A stretch of 64,000 bases of DNA from Microbacterium maritypicum. Lineage in GTDB: Bacteria; Actinomycetota; Actinomycetes; Actinomycetales; Microbacteriaceae. The stretch is from contig NZ_WAAQ01000001.1 of NCBI RefSeq assembly GCF_008868125.1, positions 620,001 to 684,000 on the forward strand, read 5' to 3'. The translations under genes were made by a program, and so were the position numbers. Positions within the stretch are counted from its first letter, which is position 1, and each line of letters starts with the position of its first letter. The notes under the pieces are model-generated. The model saw only the letters and a program-made list of their open reading frames with translations, had not been told where the DNA came from and searched no databases. Below, in pieces: positions 46,313 to 54,116 of this stretch.

Positions 46313-46806
46313 GGCGCAACGCGCGTGCGCGCATCCTCGCCGGCGTCGTCGGGCTCGCCGTGCTGGTCGGGGTCGGGTCATCGCCCGCCGTGCAGATGAC
46401 CGACGCCGCCTTCACGGACAGCGAGTACGCCGCCGGGTCGTTCACGGCCGCGACGCTGGCGAAGCCCGTGGTGACCTCGTGCACGGTGACGAGCTTCTTG
46501 GGCACCTTCACGGGCTTCACGATCACGTGGACGTCGCCCTATCCGAAGGTGCAGCAGCGCTTCTCCATCAACAACGTCGTCGTGGACAACGCCAACGTCA
46601 CGCAAACCGGATCAGGGCCCTACACGTACTCGTCCACGATCAGCTCGGGCCTGCTGAACACGCTGCTGGGGAGTCTTCTCGGATCGACCAATGCGGTCAA
46701 GGTCGAGGCGACCTACTCCGGAACGTCGTGGGCCTCGGCTCCGGCGACGCGTTCGCTCTCGGTCGGCGGTCTCCTGGGGCTCGGCGGCAACAACACCTGC
46801 ACCTGA
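46309..46806 (+). CDS. Secreted protein with SipW-dependent-type signal region (3)
   Basis: This 165-residue exported protein begins MRRNARARILAGVVGLAVLV, followed after the core by TDAAFTDSEYAAGSFTAATL, the alternate signal-peptide pattern again. The mature part is short, beta-rich and Ser/Thr-rich, with two cysteines (SCTVTS, NNTCT at the very end) that could form a disulfide joining its termini. It ends the five-gene cassette, starts by ATGA overlap and has GAGGAGG just upstream. Confidence 0.7.
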   Translation: MRRNARARILAGVVGLAVLVGVGSSPAVQMTDAAFTDSEYAAGSFTAATLAKPVVTSCTVTSFLGTFTGFTITWTSPYPKVQQRFSINNVVVDNANVTQTGSGPYTYSSTISSGLLNTLLGSLLGSTNAVKVEATYSGTSWASAPATRSLSVGGLLGLGGNNTCT

Positions 46807-46835
46807 GCGGTGCGTCGCTCCGGTCGGATGCCTCG

Positions 46836-47516
46836 TCAGTCGGCGAGTGCCAGCGCGCGGAAGGCATCGCGTTCGCGGAGCTGTTCGCGGCGGCTGGCGG
46901 CGGCATCCGTCATCCGGCTCGGCACCTGCTGGCCGGTGGTGCGTCGGTAGAGCTCATCGATGAGGTCGGTGGCGAGGCCGACGAGCTTCGCGATCTCGCG
47001 GTCGTCGCGGTCGATCCAGACGCAGCGCGGCTCATCGTGGATCGGAGCGAAGTCGACGTGCTCCTCCCACACGAACAGGGTCCGTTCGGCTCCGAGCACG
47101 TGCTGCTGCCACCAGACCTGGCGCAGGTAGGTGCGGGGGATGCCGCGGAAAGCCTTGTTCGTGGTCTTGATCTCGGCGAGCTTCACGCGCCCGTCCGCGT
47201 CGACCGCGATGCCATCGGGGGTGGCGAGGTGGCGGTGCTCGACCTCGGCGCGGAACAGCGCCGAGGAGGGGAGAATGCCGTGGGTCGCCGCGACCCATGC
47301 GGCGATCTCCGGCTCGCGCCGACGACCGTGATCGGTGTAGGCGTTGCCGCCGAAGCGGGGCCCTCCGCCCAGTTTGGAGTCGGCCGCCCTGGCGATCGAC
47401 TTCTCCGAGGTCAGTCCTGCCACATCGGTGGCGGTGATGCCCCGCGAGCGCGCCCTCAGCCACGCCACGCGGTCGCGGGAGTCCGCGACGATGCGTGCAG
47501 AGAGTTCCGGTGTCAC
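46836..47516 (-). CDS. YqaJ-like PD-(D/E)XK nuclease
   Basis: This 226-residue protein with the YqaJ viral-recombinase/exonuclease fold has RSRGITATDVAGLTSEKS, the Glu of HGRRREPEIAAWV, the catalytic Asp in LATPDGIAVDADG and Glu/Lys in KLAEIKTTNKAF. YRYLRQVWWQQ-like QVWWQQHVLG follows, as in lambda-type exonucleases. Such genes are common in phages, but there are no phage neighbours and it may be a domesticated copy. The start is GTG with GAAGG directly upstream and poor spacing, so the start is uncertain. Confidence 0.75.
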   Translation of the reverse strand: MTPELSARIVADSRDRVAWLRARSRGITATDVAGLTSEKSIARAADSKLGGGPRFGGNAYTDHGRRREPEIAAWVAATHGILPSSALFRAEVEHRHLATPDGIAVDADGRVKLAEIKTTNKAFRGIPRTYLRQVWWQQHVLGAERTLFVWEEHVDFAPIHDEPRCVWIDRDDREIAKLVGLATDLIDELYRRTTGQQVPSRMTDAAASRREQLRERDAFRALALAD

Positions 47517-47613
47517 CCTTCGACCCTAACCCCGCCCGCCGACCCTCCCTCCCGTACACGCCGCCCTCACGCGTCCGCCCCTCCCGCATCCGCGTACCCC
47601 TCCCGCATCCCAA

Positions 47614-47697
47614 GGTGGTCGCCGAAACCCACGGTGGTCGCCGAAACCCACGCCCGCAGTCGCGTGGGGGCATGGGTCTCGGCGATAAGCATGGGTC
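47614..47697. repeat. GAGACCCA-family repeat, locus C
   Basis: In the 318-base gap before the AbiEi-like gene, a 19-base unit GGTGGTCGCCGAAACCCAC is tandemly doubled (47614-47651). Opposed copies follow, CATGGGTCTCGGCGA (47671-47685) and GCATGGGTC (47690). The first arms have AAACCCA instead of GAGACCCA, so pairing has one mismatch. Just upstream, CCCCTCCCGCATCC is also doubled. Nothing else is seen in the gap beyond presumptive promoter space. Confidence 0.75.
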
Positions 47698-47834
47698 CGG
47701 GTGCCGCCAGGCGGTCAGGAGCTCCTCTGCCTGTCGTTCTGCACGGCGGCGATGTGAAGCGACTTGTCCGCACCTCTCGGAAGTTCGAGTCTTCGGGATG
47801 CGGGTGGCGCGCGCGACGAGTGAGGATCGAGTTC

Positions 47835-48812
47835 ATGCGCAAGTCCGTCACCATCGAAGAAGCGCGCCGGCTCCTTCTCGCCAGAAGCGATGTGCTCGCT
47901 CGAGGGGTATCTGAGCGCGAACTCCGTGCCATGGTCGACAACGGCTCGATCGTGCGAGTGCGTCGCGGCTGGTATGTGGATTCAGCGGAGTGGGAGCAGC
48001 TCTGGACCGAAGGTCGCCATCTGATGAAGGTGCTCGCCGTGCATCGGGAATCCGCCGGCGGTGGTGCCGCATTCTGCTTCGCCTCGGCGGCCGTGATCCA
48101 CGGACTCCCGCTCTATCGGACTTCGACGACGTACGTTCACGCGGTTCTCGGCCCGACGAGTCGAAGCAGGGTGAAGTGGGGCGTCGCGAGGCACCACCTC
48201 ACACTTCGTGAGAGCGACCTCGTGGAAGTCGAGGGCATCAGATGCACCTCGCTCGAGAGGACCGTGCTCGATCTGGCGTCCCGGCTCACGCCTGAAGCGG
48301 CGATCGCCGTCGCCGACGCGGCGCTGCGGCGCATCGCCGTGCGCAGACACGAGCAGGACCATATCGCCGCCGCAGAGCGGAGGGACGAACTCGGGAGGCG
48401 GGCGCAAGCCCTCTCGAACCGGGGCATCCGTCAGGCCCGAGAGGTGATCGCGTTCTCGGATGGCCGCGCCCAGCTTCCTGGAGAGAGCGTGAGTCGTCTG
48501 CACCTTCACCGACTCGGGTTCACCGAGGTCGATCTGCAGTCGCGCGTCACCGGACCGCATGGCGAGGACTATCGGCTCGACTTCGCCTTTCGGGGAGCGC
48601 AGACGTTCGGCGAGTTCGACGGGCGAGGAAAGTACCTCGATCCGACGTTGCGTACAGGGATGTCGGCGGAGGCCGTGGTGCTCGCGGAGAAGCATCGGGA
48701 GGATGCGATTCGCGGTGTCACCGGGTGGTGGATCGTCCGCTGGGGATCCGAGCACCTCGTCACGTCAGATGCTCTCGGCGCGCGGCTCGGTGCGTTCGGC
48801 CTCCGCCCCTGA
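47835..48812 (+). CDS. AbiEi-like antitoxin-domain protein with DUF559-type C-terminus
   Basis: This 325-residue protein has an N-terminal winged-helix resembling AbiEi type IV antitoxin domains ([34 protein letters not shown]), a middle segment with [18 protein letters not shown], and a C-terminal Vsr/DUF559-like endonuclease-fold part ([48 protein letters not shown]). No AbiEii nucleotidyltransferase toxin is adjacent. This solitary form is frequent in Microbacteriaceae and its role is unknown. The start is ATG 47835; weak ribosome site. Confidence 0.7.
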   Translation: MRKSVTIEEARRLLLARSDVLARGVSERELRAMVDNGSIVRVRRGWYVDSAEWEQLWTEGRHLMKVLAVHRESAGGGAAFCFASAAVIHGLPLYRTSTTYVHAVLGPTSRSRVKWGVARHHLTLRESDLVEVEGIRCTSLERTVLDLASRLTPEAAIAVADAALRRIAVRRHEQDHIAAAERRDELGRRAQALSNRGIRQAREVIAFSDGRAQLPGESVSRLHLHRLGFTEVDLQSRVTGPHGEDYRLDFAFRGAQTFGEFDGRGKYLDPTLRTGMSAEAVVLAEKHREDAIRGVTGWWIVRWGSEHLVTSDALGARLGAFGLRP

Positions 48813-48873
48813 TCCCGGGCTTCGAGACCTCTCGTGCGCTGGCCCGCGCCGCGCGCTCCTGTGCGCCACGTCC

Positions 48874-48972
48874 CCGAGACCCATGTGTGCCGCCGAGGCC
48901 CACGCTCGGATGCGTATCCAAGTGTGGGCCTCGGCGGGGAACGTGGGTCTCATCAGGGCGCGTGGGTCTCGT
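48874..48972. repeat. GAGACCCA-family repeat, locus D
   Basis: Four or more units lie between the AbiEi-like gene and rplJ: CCGAGACCCATG (48874), CGCCGAGGCCCAC (48891-48903), its perfect complement (48924-48936), then ACGTGGGTCTC and GCGTGGGTCTC (up to 48972). The inner pair has compensatory changes, GAGGCCCA with TGGGCCTC, so pairing is kept while the core drifts. This supports selection for the folded form. Confidence 0.8.
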
Positions 48973-49036
48973 CAGGGGAGGGGGGAGAGGGAGAGGGACG
49001 GGGGCGAGTGGATTTGGGGGAGAGGTGCGGGTGGGG

Positions 49037-49237
49037 TACAGTTATCCCGAACCGAAGACCGCTGGTCATCGTCGTGTGCGAAAGCGCGCAGCGATCGAAG
49101 CTCTGCACAGCAGGGGCCCGCGCAGGACACGAACTTTCCAAAGCTCCGTGCGCTTGCGCCGGAGCTTTTCTCTTTGCAGGTGGTCCAGGTCGGCGCCTCA
49201 CCACCGTGCGGCGCCTCGTACACACCAAGGAGTGACC
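49037..49237 (+). promoter_or_regulatory. rplJ-rplL promoter and L10-type leader with attenuator
   Basis: A -10-like TACAGT at 49037-49042 precedes a leader of about 190 bases. At 49140-49168, AAAGCTCCG-T-GCGC-TT-GCGC-CGGAGCTTT forms a near-perfect hairpin followed by TCTCTTT, an intrinsic-terminator shape. Bacterial rplJL messages carry a leader bound by L10-L7/L12 for feedback control; position and size fit that, with the hairpin as a transcription attenuator. With repeat locus D this accounts for the 425-base gap before rplJ. Confidence 0.6.
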
Positions 49238-49726
49238 ATGGCGCAGAAGGATGCATCGGTCGCCGAGCTCACGAAGTCATTCGAGAACTCGACTGCCGTT
49301 CTGCTGACCGAGTACCGCGGTCTGACGGTTGCCCAGCTCAAGGAGCTGCGCAACAGCATCCGTCAGGACGCTGAGTACGCCGTGGTGAAGAACACGCTGA
49401 CCAAGATCGCCGCCAACAAGGCTGGCATCTCCGCGCTGGACGACGACCTCAAGGGTCCGTCGGCTGTCGCGTTCGTGCACGGTGACTTCGTCGCCACCGC
49501 CAAGGCTCTGCGTGACTTCGCCAAGGCCAACCCGCTTCTCGTGATCAAGTCCGGCATCTTCGAGGGCAACGCCCTCACCGCGGACGAGGTCAACAAGTAC
49601 GCCGCGCTCGAGAGCCGTGAGGTTCTGCTGGCGAAGGCTGCGGGCATGATGAAGGCGACGATGGGCAAGGCTGCCGCCACCATCGATGCTCTTCGCGAAA
49701 AGCTGGAGACCGCAGAGGCCGCGTAA
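49238..49726 (+). CDS. rplJ: 50S ribosomal protein L10
   Basis: This 162-residue L10 protein has [38 protein letters not shown] and a C-terminal helix that carries L7/L12 dimers ([20 protein letters not shown]). It builds the ribosomal stalk base and represses its own operon. ATG 49238 follows AAGGAG. The frame is open far upstream across the leader and repeat, which is not coding. rplL follows 48 bases later. Confidence 0.98.
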   Translation: MAQKDASVAELTKSFENSTAVLLTEYRGLTVAQLKELRNSIRQDAEYAVVKNTLTKIAANKAGISALDDDLKGPSAVAFVHGDFVATAKALRDFAKANPLLVIKSGIFEGNALTADEVNKYAALESREVLLAKAAGMMKATMGKAAATIDALREKLETAEAA

Positions 49727-49774
49727 GCGACCTGCGATCTCGTCTACAAACCCCATCTATCTAGGAGATACATC

Positions 49775-50158
49775 ATGGCGAAGCTTTCCACCGAGGAACT
49801 GCTCGAGCAGTTCGCCGGCCTGACCCTCATCGAGCTCAACGAGTTCGTGAAGGCGTTCGAGGAGAAGTTCGAGGTCACCGCTGCTGCTCCCGTCGCCGTC
49901 GCCGGTGCTGCGGGTGGCGCAGGCGCTGCTGAGGCTGAGGAAGAGAAGGACTCCTTCGACGTCATCCTCGAGGCTGCTGGCGACAAGAAGATCCAGGTCA
50001 TCAAGACCGTCCGCGAGCTCACCTCGCTGGGTCTCGGCGAGGCCAAGGCTGTCGTCGACGGTGCCCCGAAGGCTGTCCTTGAGGGCGCCAACAAGGAGAC
50101 CGCCGAGAAGGCCAAGGCTGCTCTCGAAGAGGCAGGCGCAACGGTTACCCTCAAGTAA
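49775..50158 (+). CDS. rplL: 50S ribosomal protein L7/L12
   Basis: This 127-residue stalk protein has N-terminal dimerisation helices ([20 protein letters not shown]), an Ala/Gly-rich hinge ([19 protein letters not shown]) and a C-terminal factor-binding domain ([32 protein letters not shown]). It recruits translation GTPases. The terminator 24 bases after the stop ends the rplJL unit. Confidence 0.98.
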   Translation: MAKLSTEELLEQFAGLTLIELNEFVKAFEEKFEVTAAAPVAVAGAAGGAGAAEAEEEKDSFDVILEAAGDKKIQVIKTVRELTSLGLGEAKAVVDGAPKAVLEGANKETAEKAKAALEEAGATVTLK

Positions 50159-50181
50159 TCGCGACGCTCACGCGTTTCTCA

Positions 50182-50214
50182 ACGAAGGCCCCGGGTTCGC
50201 CCCGGGGCCTTCGT
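50182..50214 (+). terminator. Terminator of rplJ-rplL
   Basis: A perfect 14-bp stem ACGAAGGCCCCGGG/CCCGGGGCCTTCGT with a five-base loop lies between rplL and the convergent LacI gene, so it may serve both. Confidence 0.88.
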
Positions 50215-50264
50215 GCGTTTCCCGCCGGTCTCGCGGCCGCCCCGCATGCCGGAGTGCCGCAAGG

Positions 50265-51269
50265 TCAGCGCGGGGGAGCCGTGGAGCTGCGCACCACGAG
50301 GGCGGAGGCCGCGTCGACGAGTTCGAGCGGAGCATCGGGGTGTTCCATTTGCCGCGTCAGCAGGCGCACCGCCTCGTGTCCCTGGTCGCGTGGCGACTGC
50401 CCGATCGTGGTCAGGGCGAACATGTCCGCGTGCTCGTGGTCGTCGATGCCGACGACGCTCAGCTCGGTCGGCACGGCGATTCCCAGTCGCCGGGCGGCGA
50501 TGATCGCGCCGATCGCGGCTTCGTCGCACACCCCGACGATGGCCGTCGGACGCCGTCGCCGGTCGCCGAGCAGCCCCGCCGCAGCCGTGTAGCCGCCCGG
50601 CATGGTCGGGGCGGCGCCGGCCACGCGTGCATGCGCCGCGAGTCCTGCGGCCTGCAGTGCGCCGCGGTACCCCTCGAGACGCTGGGCGTCGCCGAAGCTC
50701 AGCTCCGCGGTGTCCGTCGAGCCGCCGACGAAGGCGATGTCGGTGTGTCCGAGTTCGATGAGGTGCTCGGTGGCGATGCGCGCGGCCGCCGTGTCATCGA
50801 TCGACACGGCGCTCGAGCCGTCGCTGTACGGACCGACGCTGACGAGCGGTCGTCCTGTTCGCTTCAGCCGCTCGAGCTCGTGAGCGCTCGGCTGGATGCC
50901 GACGGCGATGATCCCGTCGAAGCGCCTCCCGGGAAGCACGCTCTCGAACAGCCGCTCCCTGGTCTTCGACCCCTCGGGGACGCCGTACAGCGAAAGGTCG
51001 TAGTCGAGGGCGAACAGCGACTCCTGCACCCCGGCGAGCAGCTCGGCGAAGAACCACCGGTCCACGGGTGGCATGACGATGCCCACGGTCTGGGTGCGTC
51101 CTGTCGCCAAGCTCGTGGCGGAGGAGTGCGCGACATAGGAGAGATCGCGAGCTGCGCTCTCGACGCGCTGCCGGGTCGCCTCGGACACGTATCCGCGGCC
51201 GCTCAGGGCGCGACTGGCGGTGGCCTTCGATACGCCTGCACGTGACGCGACATCCGCGATCGTGCTCAT
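50265..51269 (-). CDS. LacI family transcriptional regulator
   Basis: This 334-residue LacI-type repressor has the N-terminal HTH and hinge (IADVASRAGVSKATASRALS to the region near residue 60) and a periplasmic-binding-protein-like core (VGIVMPPVDRWFFAELLAGV, FDGIIAVGIQP, GHTDIAFVGGSTDTAELSFG, LSVVGIDDHEHADMFALTTI). It is divergent from a sugar ABC importer whose promoter region carries three symmetric operators, so it most likely represses that operon and is relieved by the transported sugar. It converges with rplL. Confidence 0.92.
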   Translation of the reverse strand: MSTIADVASRAGVSKATASRALSGRGYVSEATRQRVESAARDLSYVAHSSATSLATGRTQTVGIVMPPVDRWFFAELLAGVQESLFALDYDLSLYGVPEGSKTRERLFESVLPGRRFDGIIAVGIQPSAHELERLKRTGRPLVSVGPYSDGSSAVSIDDTAAARIATEHLIELGHTDIAFVGGSTDTAELSFGDAQRLEGYRGALQAAGLAAHARVAGAAPTMPGGYTAAAGLLGDRRRRPTAIVGVCDEAAIGAIIAARRLGIAVPTELSVVGIDDHEHADMFALTTIGQSPRDQGHEAVRLLTRQMEHPDAPLELVDAASALVVRSSTAPPR

Positions 51270-51357
51270 CGGTCCTCCTCGACCTGATCACGCGGCCTGC
51301 GTGGCCTCGACGCGGGGTGCGCGCCGCGTCACAGCGTAGTCGTCGTCGCCGAAAAAG

Positions 51358-51394
51358 GGAACCGGTTCCAGGCGCATGGTGAGGGAGCGCTCCC
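51358..51394. promoter_or_regulatory. Two LacI-type operators upstream of the sugar importer
   Basis: GGAACCGGTTCC (51358-51369) and GGGAGCGCTCCC (51383-51394) are perfect 12-bp palindromes with a central CG, centred 25 bases apart. Both have the form of LacI/GalR operators. The second matches the core of operators used by actinobacterial sugar repressors such as CebR. Confidence 0.7.
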
Positions 51395-51447
51395 ATATCG
51401 TCGGGAGCCGGTGCATCGAATGGTTGCGAGCTTGTGACCCTAGCGTG

Positions 51448-51494
51448 TTGTGCAGGGATGCGGATGGCCAGTAGGTTGGCCTGGAATCGGTTCC
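51448..51494 (+). promoter_or_regulatory. Sugar-importer promoter with downstream operator
   Basis: TTGTGC (51448-51453) and TAGGTT (51472-51477) are 18 bases apart and make a plausible promoter. GGAATCGGTTCC (51483-51494), an imperfect copy of the upstream palindrome, covers the start site, an arrangement suited to repression and looping with the upstream operators. Confidence 0.5.
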
Positions 51495-51556
51495 CTAACG
51501 ATGCCCCGGGGTGGCATCGCACAGCCGGGAACCTGTACTCGAAGAGGAGAATTCAC

Positions 51557-52873
51557 ATGGCTCTGTCACAGCGTTCCCGGCGTTACGCGCCGCTCGCCCT
51601 GCTGGGGGTCGCGGGCATCGCGCTCGCCGGATGTGGGGCTCCGGGTGGGGCACCCGGCACCGACGGGGGTGACGGGGGCGACGCCACCGTCACGATCTAC
51701 GGCACGATCGTCGATGATGAGGCGAAGCTCCTCCAGGAGTCCTGGAAGGACTGGGCCGACGAGAACGGCATCACGATCAAGTACGAGGGCAGCCAGGACT
51801 TCGAGACCCAGCTCGGCACGCGTGCGCAGGGCGGCAACCCGCCGGACATCGCGATATTCCCGCAGCCCGGTCTGCTCAAGGACTTCGCCGACCGCGAGTA
51901 CCTCAAGCCCGCGCCCGAAGAGGTCGAGAAGAACGCCAACGAGTACTGGACCAAGGACTGGGTCAACTACGGCACGGTCGACGGCACGTTCTACGGCGCA
52001 CCGCTGATGGCCAACGTCAAGGGCTGGATCTGGTATTCGCCGACGAAGTTCGCGGAGTGGGGCGTCGAGGTTCCCACCACTCTCGACGAGCTCAACACGC
52101 TCACCGCCACCATCCAGAGCACGAGCGGCACCGCGCCGTGGTGTGCAGGCTTCGAATCCGGCACCGCGACCGGCTGGCCGGGAACGGACTGGATCGAGGA
52201 CTACGTGCTGCGTCAGGCGGGCACCGAGGTCTACGATCAGTGGGTCGCCAACGAGGTGCCCTTCACGGACCCGCAGATCAAGACCGCCTTCGACTCTGTC
52301 GGCGAGATCCTGCTCAACCCGGACTACGTCAACGCCGGCTTCGGCGACGTGCGCTCGATCAACTCGACCGCATTCGGCGACGTGGCGCCGGCTCTGGCCA
52401 AGGGAGACTGCGCGCTGACGCACCAGGCCTCGTTCCTCTCGGGCTTCTACCCCGAGGGAACGAACATCGCCGAGGACGGCGACGTCTGGGCGTTCATGCT
52501 CCCGGGTGAGACCGCGGGCGAGACCACGGTCACGGGCGGTGGCGAGATCGTCGGCGCGTTCAGCGACTCCGAGGCCACCCAGAAGGTGCTCGCGTACCTG
52601 TCCAGCCCCGAGTGGGCGAACAGCCGCGTCAGCCTCGGCGGCGTCACCTCGGCGAACAACGGGCTCGACCCGGAGAACGCGAAGGACCCGATCCTGCAGG
52701 AGACCATCAAGATCCTGCAGGACCCGGAGACGACGTTCCGCTTCGACGCCTCCGACCTGATGCCGGGTGCTGTCGGCGCCGGTACCTTCTGGAAGGGCAT
52801 GGTGGCGTGGGTCAACGGCACCCCCACGGACGACGTCCTCACGCAGATCCAGACGGGCTGGCCCGCCAGCTGA
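51557..52873 (+). CDS. Sugar ABC importer, substrate-binding lipoprotein
   Basis: This 438-residue family 1 solute-binding lipoprotein has lipobox LAGC with Cys26, a Gly/Asp-rich linker, and an ABC sugar-binding domain (VTIYGTIVDDEAKLLQESWK, QAGNPPDIAI-like QGGNPPDIAIFPQPGLLKDF, KGWIWYSPTKFAEWGVEVP, GDCALTHQASFLSGFYPEGT). The form resembles AglE, the alpha-glucoside binder. ATG 51557 follows GAAGAGGAG. A hairpin separates it from the two permease genes. No ATPase gene follows, so a shared MsiK/UgpC-like ATPase elsewhere is expected. Confidence 0.9.
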   Translation: MALSQRSRRYAPLALLGVAGIALAGCGAPGGAPGTDGGDGGDATVTIYGTIVDDEAKLLQESWKDWADENGITIKYEGSQDFETQLGTRAQGGNPPDIAIFPQPGLLKDFADREYLKPAPEEVEKNANEYWTKDWVNYGTVDGTFYGAPLMANVKGWIWYSPTKFAEWGVEVPTTLDELNTLTATIQSTSGTAPWCAGFESGTATGWPGTDWIEDYVLRQAGTEVYDQWVANEVPFTDPQIKTAFDSVGEILLNPDYVNAGFGDVRSINSTAFGDVAPALAKGDCALTHQASFLSGFYPEGTNIAEDGDVWAFMLPGETAGETTVTGGGEIVGAFSDSEATQKVLAYLSSPEWANSRVSLGGVTSANNGLDPENAKDPILQETIKILQDPETTFRFDASDLMPGAVGAGTFWKGMVAWVNGTPTDDVLTQIQTGWPAS

Positions 52874-52917
52874 GAGAAGAGGAGGGCCGCCCTCTGGGGG
52901 GCGGCCCTTCTTCTCTC
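52872..52917 (+). terminator. Attenuator hairpin between binding-protein and permease genes
   Basis: GAGAGAAGA plus AGGGCCGCC (with a two-base bulge) pairs with GGCGGCCC TTCTTCTCTC, an 18-bp stem overlapping the stop codon of the binding-protein gene. Partial termination or 3'-end protection here would give more binding protein than permease, as in malE-malF. Confidence 0.75.
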
Positions 52918-52976
52918 ATGACGCCGCACGTCGATGTGCGGTCCGTCGATCCGCTCCGCGTGATGAAGGGGAATCC

Positions 52977-54116
52977 GTGAACGCGACAATTTTCTTCCAG
53001 TGGATCGGCTCGCTCCCGCCGATCCTGCAGGCGGTCGCCGTCGTCATCGCATTCGCGGTGGTCGTGGCGGTCATCCTGCTCCTCGTGGACATCGCTCCAC
53101 GCAGGGGGGCGCTGTACACCGGCATCCGGCTGGCGATGTGCTTGCTCATCCCGCTCGCCGTGATGTGGTTCTTCAACTCCTACTACTGGGCGATGGGTGT
53201 GGCCGTCGCCGTGGGTGCGCTGTTCTTCTGGCTGGACTATCGATCACGCGATGGCGCGGGATACCTGATCCAGCTCGTCGCCTTCATGGCACCGGCGATC
53301 CTGCTGCTGCTGGTCGGCTTGATCCTGCCGTCGATACAGACGATGTACTCGTCGTTTCTGAGCTCGTCGGGCAAGGACTTCGTCGGGTTCGCCAACTATC
53401 TGTGGATCTTCACGCAGTCCGACGGCATCACCGCGGTGGTCAACACGATCATCTGGGTGCTCGTGGTCCCCACCGTCTCGACGATCGTCGGTCTCGCCTA
53501 CGCGGTGTTCATCGATCGCACCCGCGGCGAGAAGATCTACAAGGTCCTCGTCTTCATGCCGATGGCCATCTCGTTCGTCGGCGCCGGCATCATCTGGCGC
53601 TTCATGTACGAGTACCGCGGGCCCCAGTTCGAGCAGATCGGACTCCTCAACCAGATCATGGTCTGGTTCGGGGGTGAGCCGCAGCAGTGGCTGCTGAACG
53701 AGCCGTGGAACACTCTGTTCCTCATCGTCGTGCTCATCTGGGTGCAGACCGGTTTCGCGATGGTGCTGCTGTCGGCGTCGATCAAGGGTGTGCCGCAGGA
53801 GCTTCTCGAGGCGGCGGAACTCGACGGTGCGAACGCCTGGGAGCGGTTCGTCTCGGTGACCGTCCCGTCCATCCGGCCCGCTCTGATCGTGGTGCTGACC
53901 ACGATCTCCATCGCCTCTCTCAAGGTGTTCGACATCGTGCGGACGATGACCGCCGGCAACTACGGAACCTCGGTGCTCGCGAACGAGATGTACACGCAGT
54001 TCTCGAAGTTCGAGGCCGGCCGCAGTGCCGCGCTCTCCGTCATCCTGTTCATCCTGGTGCTGCCGATCGTCATCTACAACGCACGCCAGATCAAGAAGCA
54101 GCGGGAGATCCGATGA
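52977..54116 (+). CDS. Sugar ABC importer, permease 1 (AglF-like)
   Basis: This 379-residue permease has eight or so helices, longer than the usual 300 because two extra N-terminal helices precede the MalF-type core (residues 1-95). The EAA coupling loop is seen as LLEAAELDGANAWERFVSVT. GTG 52977 follows GAAGGGG. It overlaps the second permease by four bases. AglF-type permeases with extra N-terminal spans are found with AglE binders. Confidence 0.9.
   Translation: MNATIFFQWIGSLPPILQAVAVVIAFAVVVAVILLLVDIAPRRGALYTGIRLAMCLLIPLAVMWFFNSYYWAMGVAVAVGALFFWLDYRSRDGAGYLIQLVAFMAPAILLLLVGLILPSIQTMYSSFLSSSGKDFVGFANYLWIFTQSDGITAVVNTIIWVLVVPTVSTIVGLAYAVFIDRTRGEKIYKVLVFMPMAISFVGAGIIWRFMYEYRGPQFEQIGLLNQIMVWFGGEPQQWLLNEPWNTLFLIVVLIWVQTGFAMVLLSASIKGVPQELLEAAELDGANAWERFVSVTVPSIRPALIVVLTTISIASLKVFDIVRTMTAGNYGTSVLANEMYTQFSKFEAGRSAALSVILFILVLPIVIYNARQIKKQREIR

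Noticed and set aside
47614..47652. CRISPR-like array
   Set aside because: Only two 19-base copies in direct tandem with no spacers and no cas genes; it is part of the palindrome family.
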